The position numbers and the translations under genes are program-made. Under the pieces are notes generated by a model. It made no database searches. It was not told the origin of the DNA and worked only from the letters and a program-made list of their open reading frames with translations. From Syntrophomonadaceae bacterium (lineage in GTDB: Bacteria > Bacillota > Dethiobacteria > DTU022), in assembly GCA_003553305.1 (NCBI GenBank), contig PWEB01000274.1:1-9672 (forward strand): a DNA stretch of 9,672 nucleotides, in the 5' to 3' direction. Below are positions 5,735 through 9,672 of this stretch, in pieces. The stretch's first letter is position 1. Every line of letters starts with the position of its first letter.

Positions 5735-7966
5735 CTAAATAATATATTTTTCAGGTTCATACGGTTCTGTTTCTACCAGCAGGCCGGTTTGCGGTGAGTA
5801 GTCTTCTGCTGCGCGGAGAGCATATATATATGGATGCAGTTCCTGTATCCGACCTTCGTTCAACATGGCATTAAATTCGTGATTGTAGATGTTCACGCTG
5901 TAGCGCTGCAGCCTGCGCATCAAAAACCTTTCCGGGCCCATTTTTTCCAATAATCTCAGCAGTTTTTCGCTCTCGCCGTAGCGCACCAGAACGGCCTTTT
6001 GCATTGTATCGTCAATAATACTCAGTCGGGAGGCAGCCGTTCTGAAATTAATGCCCAGTTCTTCCTGGTCAGGGGTGAGCAGCCCTATAATGTTTTCCCG
6101 GTCCAAGGTATTGGCCTTCCAGTATAAGTCTGAAAAAAACCTTTCATAGATCTGGTGGTCCAGGGGATCAGCTGCAGGAGTCGCCAGAATATTTCTTGAT
6201 GCATCGGAGGCCTTGCGCAGGATGCCTGCTGGTATTTTGCGGGGAGGGTTGAAGACCACCATTTTTCCAGTTTCAAGACGTCCTTCACGGTTGCAACGCC
6301 CGGAGGCCTGGGCGATCGAGTCCAACCCGGCAAAGGAACGGTAGACTACCGGGAAGTCGATATCAACTCCAGCCTCGACAAGCTGCGTGCTGATTACCCT
6401 TACCGTTTTATCTTGCTCAAGTCTGTCCTTGATCGCAGCGATAATTTCGCTGCGGTGCTGTGCGCACATCAAGGCCGAGAGATGATAAGTGTCTTCGGGC
6501 ATCAGGGCATAAAGCTCGCGGCAGCTTTTGCGGTCAGAGACAATGCATAGGACTCGGTCATGCTCTTTGAGTGATTCGGCAATTTCTGTCCACTCGGTAT
6601 GCTTATTAAGGTCTACGGGAAGCTTCACTTCCACTCTTTTTAGCTTTTCGTAGATAGAGCCGACATCATCTTTCATCAATTCACAGCTTTGCTTCAGCCC
6701 TTTAAAAGTTTCGCCTCCGTAACGGCGTTTATTGAATGCGGGTTGCGTAGCGGTAGAAATAACGATGCTGGTTGAATAGCGGTCAACTAAAAGCTGCAAC
6801 GTATCTAATATAGGCTGAAGATGTTCTACCGGTAAAAGCTGCGCCTCATCCAGCACAACAACCGCTTTGGCAATATTGTGCAGTTTACGGCAACGGCTGG
6901 ATTTGGCGGCAAATAAAGATTCAAAGAACTGAACCGTGGTGGTGACGATCACAGGTGCATCCCAGTTTTCAGCAGCCAGGCGCGACTGTGATGTAGACTC
7001 CTCTTCAACCAGGTTGGAATGATGCTCAATGACCTGGTCCTCGCCCAAGATATCTTTGAACACGGCGGCATTTTGCTCAATTATGCTGGTATAGGGTATG
7101 ACATAGATGACCCGATCCAGATTGTGCTTAACGGCATGTTTGAGGGCAAAGGCAAGGCTGGACAGAGTTTTACCTCCGCCTGTCGGCACGGTCAGGGTAA
7201 AGATCCCCTGATCGCCTGCGGCGCCTTCAACACAATTTCTACGCACTTCATTTCTTATGTTATTAATCTTGCTGTCTTCAGCAGACTGTTCTAAAAAGGA
7301 AATATAGCTGTCGAAAATCGTTTCGAGCTCTGCCGGTGTTAAATAACCGCTGCGATCTTGCATTTTTTGCGGTTCCATGTAGGCTTCTGTATCTAGAAAG
7401 TCGGCGTCGACCAGGCAGGAATAAAGCATTCTTATCCACAGGGACGCATCCAAACCATCCGCGAATTGCCACGGCGGGCGTTCCGGGTTTAACGTGTCAA
7501 GGTGCCCGACTATTTCTTTAGCGAGATCCTGCTTATCCCTGAAATTAACGATCTGATATTGCAGTGCGGCCGCACCCGAACCCTCGGCGTTGGACCAGTC
7601 CGGTAAACCGGCATGATGCCCGGCAATACAATAGGCTAAAATTCGACCGATGCCCTTGCCAAATAATTTTTCGGCCAAAGCGGCTCCGTGGATGGCATGC
7701 GGCCTTTTCCCCGTTTTGTTGTCCAGATGGGCTTCCTCGTCATAACCGTAACCACTTTTGCATGACAGGTAATCCTGCCACACTTGCCGGCCTTTCCCTG
7801 CATCGTGAGCAAAGCCGCAGGCCTCACCCCATTTTTCCGCGTTAAATTTTGCCGCGAAACAGGCGGCCAGTCTCGCGGTGTTTTGCAGGTGATCTGCGAG
7901 CAGGTGCGGTTCGCCCCAGCTGCCATCTTGCAGCTTTTTCACATGCGCAGCATAGTTATCGTTCAT
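5735..7966 (-). CDS. cas3: CRISPR-associated HD nuclease/helicase Cas3
   Basis: Cas3 is recruited to DNA bound by the surveillance complex, nicks the displaced strand and degrades it processively with ATP. The 743-residue protein is a single-chain HD plus superfamily 2 helicase. HD domain residues are His26, His54-Asp55 (FAHDAGK), His90/His93, His117-His118 (GHHAG) and Asp187 (VDADF). Helicase motifs are Walker A PTGGGKT (261-267), Walker B DEAQ (373-376), STAT (404-407), and the C-terminal STQLVEAGVDIDF (526-538) and QASGRCNREG (553-562). All are intact. The ATG at 7966 lies 7 nt after AAGGTGG. It is the first gene of the operon, with a likely promoter about 80 bp upstream, and its stop falls just ahead of the cas5c ribosome binding site. 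Confidence 0.97.
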   Translation of the reverse strand: MNDNYAAHVKKLQDGSWGEPHLLADHLQNTARLAACFAAKFNAEKWGEACGFAHDAGKGRQVWQDYLSCKSGYGYDEEAHLDNKTGKRPHAIHGAALAEKLFGKGIGRILAYCIAGHHAGLPDWSNAEGSGAAALQYQIVNFRDKQDLAKEIVGHLDTLNPERPPWQFADGLDASLWIRMLYSCLVDADFLDTEAYMEPQKMQDRSGYLTPAELETIFDSYISFLEQSAEDSKINNIRNEVRRNCVEGAAGDQGIFTLTVPTGGGKTLSSLAFALKHAVKHNLDRVIYVIPYTSIIEQNAAVFKDILGEDQVIEHHSNLVEEESTSQSRLAAENWDAPVIVTTTVQFFESLFAAKSSRCRKLHNIAKAVVVLDEAQLLPVEHLQPILDTLQLLVDRYSTSIVISTATQPAFNKRRYGGETFKGLKQSCELMKDDVGSIYEKLKRVEVKLPVDLNKHTEWTEIAESLKEHDRVLCIVSDRKSCRELYALMPEDTYHLSALMCAQHRSEIIAAIKDRLEQDKTVRVISTQLVEAGVDIDFPVVYRSFAGLDSIAQASGRCNREGRLETGKMVVFNPPRKIPAGILRKASDASRNILATPAADPLDHQIYERFFSDLYWKANTLDRENIIGLLTPDQEELGINFRTAASRLSIIDDTMQKAVLVRYGESEKLLRLLEKMGPERFLMRRLQRYSVNIYNHEFNAMLNEGRIQELHPYIYALRAAEDYSPQTGLLVETEPYEPEKYII

Positions 7967-8045
7967 CTCAAAGCCACCTTTACCTTGCCCTACCAGGGGC
8001 CGTAGTGCAGACGTAACAGGGCAGTAATTTGCACAATCCCGTCTG

Positions 8046-8085
8046 ATTATAATGATACAACCTATAAGTGACGCACAAATGTCAC
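8046..8085 (-). promoter_or_regulatory. Probable cas operon promoter with overlapping dyad operator
   Basis: On the minus strand a consensus TATAAT lies at 8051-8046, giving a predicted 5' leader of about 70 nt before cas3. The -35 position 17 bp upstream reads GCGTCA, a poor match, which often goes with an activator-dependent or tightly controlled promoter. Directly there, 8068-8085 forms GTGAC-N8-GTCAC, a protein-sized dyad. The GTGA...TCAC halves are 10 bp apart, two more than in a Crp/Fnr-type site, so I do not assign a regulator. A small GCCC/GGGC inverted repeat (7987-8000) lies in the 5' leader. Confidence 0.5.
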
Positions 8086-8590
8086 CTGGTATATTGTTTA
8101 CTCAGTTTTTTATCATTTTTTTTCGAAACCCTAAAGTGGATTGATCGACGCAGCGTTTTGATCTGTCATGAAGTTTCTAAGGATGCGGTTTGCAGCAACA
8201 GTTTCCCGTATTGTTTTTTGTTTATTCGCCATATTAAATGAGAAACCCTGCTCGGACAATACGAACGGAAGCAGAATAACATATGCTTTATATCCAAATT
8301 CCACGTTAAATCAAAAATTCCTTTGTTTCAGCATTTTTTATGTGGAATCCGGGATATTTTTCTATAGCGTACCATTTCCGTAACCAACTCTGTTTTTTAG
8401 CACCTTTAATCACTGCAACCTGAAATACCTATTTCAAACGAAAGGTTTTAATCTTCTGCCTGTATCGCAGATGTTCAGTTTGGTAAAAAGTTCAGTTTTT
8501 TCTCTATCATCCTGTTTTTTAAAAAATAAATGATGAACACCTGTAAGCTGTGCTAAGAGGGTTGGGTAAACTTTACCTTTAATCAAAAAC

Positions 8591-8609
8591 TTGCAACCGC
8601 GCGGTTCAA
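8591..8609. repeat. GC-rich perfect palindrome AACCGCGCGGTT
   Basis: A 12-bp perfect palindrome (8595-8606) stands out in AT-rich DNA. It can be extended to TTG(c)...CAA with a one-base bulge, giving 9 pairs if folded as RNA, less the tight centre. It lies only 6 bp from the longer palindrome at 8613-8643. It is suitable as a protein-binding site or small hairpin; the function is unknown. Confidence 0.6.
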
Positions 8610-8612
8610 TAG

Positions 8613-8643
8613 TTTCCCTTTCACCCAATGGGTGAAAGGGAAA
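8613..8643. repeat. Perfect 14-bp inverted repeat with AAT loop
   Basis: TTTCCCTTTCACCC is followed by AAT and its exact complement GGGTGAAAGGGAAA, with a further G-T and A-T pair possible outside. This is a strong hairpin on either strand. Neither side has a clean T-run of six or more (plus side TTTCG), so a standard intrinsic terminator is doubtful, though it could be a weak two-way one. The only gene-like frame nearby (minus, starting at 8628) starts within it and looks spurious. Confidence 0.7.
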
Positions 8644-8829
8644 TTTCGATGTAAATCATATGTGTTATAGTTTTAAAAGTGTTTTTTGATTTGTTGAAGT
8701 AGAATCTATGTTTTAAATTATTACCTGTTATTATATAATATTTAGCATAGGAAGTGAACCGAATTTGTTGTGTTCAATTTATCCAGGGTGAGCTTTTTAT
8801 TTCACTGAGCTGCTTTCCTTCAATTTGAA

Positions 8830-8852
8830 GTATGCAGGCTGAGGTATGCAGG
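8830..8852. repeat. Tandem GTATGCAGG motif
   Basis: GTATGCAGG occurs at 8830-8838 and again at 8844-8852, 14 bp apart and on the same strand. Directly to its left is a 13-bp odd palindrome, CTTCAA-T-TTGAAG (8818-8830). The pair lies about 110 bp ahead of the DUF4190-like gene and could be a regulator site for it. This is pattern only; no regulator family is recognised. Confidence 0.4.
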
Positions 8853-8901
8853 GCTATTTAATCTTCCTGATTTGATCTCGATCTATTAAGTGTTTAGAGG
8901 A

Positions 8902-8922
8902 ATTCTATTTTTGATATAGAAT
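8902..8922 (+). promoter_or_regulatory. ATTCTAT-N7-ATAGAAT dyad ahead of the membrane gene
   Basis: A 7-bp inverted repeat with a 7-bp spacer lies 40 bp before the start codon at 8963. The right arm is followed by AATAAT, so the dyad may overlap a -10 region, but no convincing -35 partner is seen. A separate TATAAT at 8734-8739 is an alternative promoter further upstream. An operator is plausible but unproven. Confidence 0.3.
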
Positions 8923-8962
8923 AATATTTATTAGTCATGAAAGCAGTGAAAGGAGGTAAAGA

Positions 8963-9280
8963 ATGGACGATTCTACCACTGCAACAGTGCAACCTAAAAA
9001 CCACACCCTGGGGGTCATATCTCTGATTTCCGGGATCTTGGGAGTACTATTGGTATTTTGCTGTCCTTATGTTCCGATTGTTCTGGGCCTAGTAGCTCTG
9101 GTCTGTGGTATTTTGGCCCGGCAGCAGCAGCAGAATTATGCTTTGGCCGGAATAATTCTCGGTGCTATTGTCATTGTGTTTGGTATTATTTTTGCCATAG
9201 TCGGCCACTTGTTTTTTAGAGAGATAATGCATATTATTGAACAGGAACTAAGGATGGAATTATCTATGGCGAAGCTTTAG
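8963..9280 (+). CDS. Small DUF4190-like membrane protein
   Basis: The 105-residue product is predicted to be an integral membrane protein. A short polar N-terminus (1-14) is followed by hydrophobic spans at about 15-33 and 36-52, a polar ARQQQQN turn, a third span at about 60-84, and a charged helix (85-105, REIMHIIEQELRMELSMAK). The pattern of a Gly-rich two-span hairpin, a short basic or polar turn, then LAGIILGAIVIVFG resembles the DUF4190 family, whose function is unknown. The ATG follows a full AAAGGAGGT at 8949-8957 with 5-nt spacing, so it should be well translated. It is transcribed away from the cas operon and is followed 69 bp later by a DUF2752 gene, probably in the same unit. The family call is by pattern and moderately secure; no link to CRISPR is implied. 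Confidence 0.8.
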   Translation: MDDSTTATVQPKNHTLGVISLISGILGVLLVFCCPYVPIVLGLVALVCGILARQQQQNYALAGIILGAIVIVFGIIFAIVGHLFFREIMHIIEQELRMELSMAKL

Positions 9281-9349
9281 TAAACTTAGATTCAAGTAAT
9301 CGGGTTCAGCGGGATTGCAAAATACACGGATTAAGGAATGAATTAAGAA

Positions 9350-9672
9350 TTGAACTTATTAACAAAAAATTGGGCAGAGCTTAGCCTGTTTCTCTTTATG
9401 ATTCTAACAGTCGTGCTTGGTTTTTTCTATGTAACCAACCCCGGCTGGCGTGATCTGGTAAGCCCTTACCACTGTCTTTTTTCCCAGGCTACAGGCTTGC
9501 TCTGTCCGGCCTGCGGCGGAACCAGGGCGATCGTTCATCTTTTAAGCGGGAATATTCTGATTGCCCTTAAAAACAATGGTTTGGCTGTGCTAATGCTGCC
9601 GGGAATAGTTTATGGCATGATCACCTCTTTCAGGCTGGCCTTTGATCACCGCTTTACCGCTGCCGACATTAA
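9350..9672 (+). CDS. DUF2752 membrane protein, 5' part (runs off the window)
   Basis: The visible 107 codons have the hallmark of DUF2752: a hydrophobic N-terminal span (about 11-28), then SPYHCLFSQATGLLCPACGGTRAIVHLLSGN with the CPxCGxTRA motif at 52-60. A second span follows at about 78-93. The spaced cysteines suggest metal binding or redox chemistry, but the family's function is unknown to me. There is no usable ATG at the front: the frame opens after a stop at 9344, and the ATG at 9340 runs into that stop. TTG at 9350, 12 nt after AAGGA, is the best start. The ATG at 9398 lies inside the first membrane span without a ribosome binding site. The C-terminus is outside the window. Confidence 0.82.
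   Translation, partial: MNLLTKNWAELSLFLFMILTVVLGFFYVTNPGWRDLVSPYHCLFSQATGLLCPACGGTRAIVHLLSGNILIALKNNGLAVLMLPGIVYGMITSFRLAFDHRFTAADI

Larger units (their letters stand above)
8086..8962. other. AT-richer intergenic region without a convincing gene
   Basis: This stretch separates the cas promoter from the plus-strand membrane genes. Short frames exist: plus 8168-8383 (71 codons), minus 8434-8628 (64 codons) and minus 8131-8232 (33 codons, beginning MANKQKTIRETV). None has a good ribosome binding site, a recognisable family or a neighbour relationship, and base composition falls below that of the flanking genes. I see no tRNA, rRNA, transposase or second CRISPR repeat. The right half carries several palindromes and a tandem motif, listed separately. 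It may be old, decayed coding DNA plus the regulatory region of the downstream gene. Confidence 0.55.

Noticed and set aside
1601..7966. Numerous open frames of 60 to 110 codons antisense or out of frame to the cas genes.
   Set aside because: They overlap well-identified cas genes entirely, lack their own ribosome binding sites or family features, and are expected by-products of coding sequence.
8068..8085. The dyad upstream of cas3 as a Crp/Fnr-family site.
   Set aside because: The GTGA and TCAC halves are separated by 10 bp, not 8, and the outer T and A of the consensus are missing.
8136..8144. GTGGATTGA near the cas promoter matches the 3' handle of the CRISPR repeat and could hint at a crRNA-like autoregulatory mini-array.
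   Set aside because: Only 9 bases match, with no GC-rich repeat stem before it and no second repeat after it. With many possible 9-mers in the repeat, such a match is expected by chance.
8168..8383. Plus-strand frame of 71 codons in the intergenic gap.
   Set aside because: No adequate ribosome binding site, and its odd composition (Phe-, Ser- and Tyr-rich, as expected from AT-rich DNA) matches no family I know.
8434..8628. Minus-strand frame of 64 codons beginning within the 14-bp inverted repeat.
   Set aside because: No ribosome binding site, no family resemblance, and its start lies inside a palindrome; most likely a chance frame.

Overview
The window holds a complete type I-C CRISPR-Cas locus, all on the minus strand, followed on the right by an AT-richer gap of about 1 kb and then two small membrane-protein genes on the plus strand. 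Strong AGGAGG-type ribosome binding sites, several GTG and TTG starts, mid-range base composition and the protein style suggest a Gram-positive anaerobe of the Clostridia (Peptococcaceae or Syntrophomonadaceae type). That placement is an inference; no taxonomic marker is present.

Reading the minus strand from right to left, the operon is cas3, cas5c, cas8c (with an internal cas11c), cas7c, cas4, cas1, cas2, then a leader of about 170 bp, then the first 32-bp CRISPR repeat at the left edge. The array itself runs off the window. Genes are packed with gaps of 1 to 20 bp or a 4-bp overlap, except for a 56-bp cas1-cas2 gap that can fold into a hairpin over the cas2 ribosome binding site. A likely promoter lies about 80 bp upstream of cas3, with a TATAAT box and an overlapping GTGAC-N8-GTCAC dyad.

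How it works, from knowledge of the family: Cas4-Cas1-Cas2 acquire spacers and insert them at the leader end. Cas5c cuts the array transcript in the repeat stem, leaving an 11-nt 5' handle. Cas5c, Cas7c, Cas8c and Cas11c form the surveillance complex, and Cas3 (HD nuclease plus helicase) degrades the target. All hallmark residues of Cas1, Cas3 and Cas4 that I looked for are present, so the system looks intact. Cas5c departs from the best-known catalytic residues.

The gap at 8086-8962 has no convincing gene but carries several palindromes and short repeats. It is followed by a DUF4190-like small membrane protein and the start of a DUF2752 membrane protein, which probably form a separate housekeeping unit.

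I do not see an undescribed defence system. The most useful new detail is the exact internal start of cas11c, a TTG preceded by a canonical AAGGAGGT. After that come the possible RNA switch at the cas2 start and the mutually exclusive pairings in the leader. Three start sites were moved from the longest open frames: cas5c to a GTG, cas8c to an ATG that overlaps the cas5c stop, and cas7c two codons inward.
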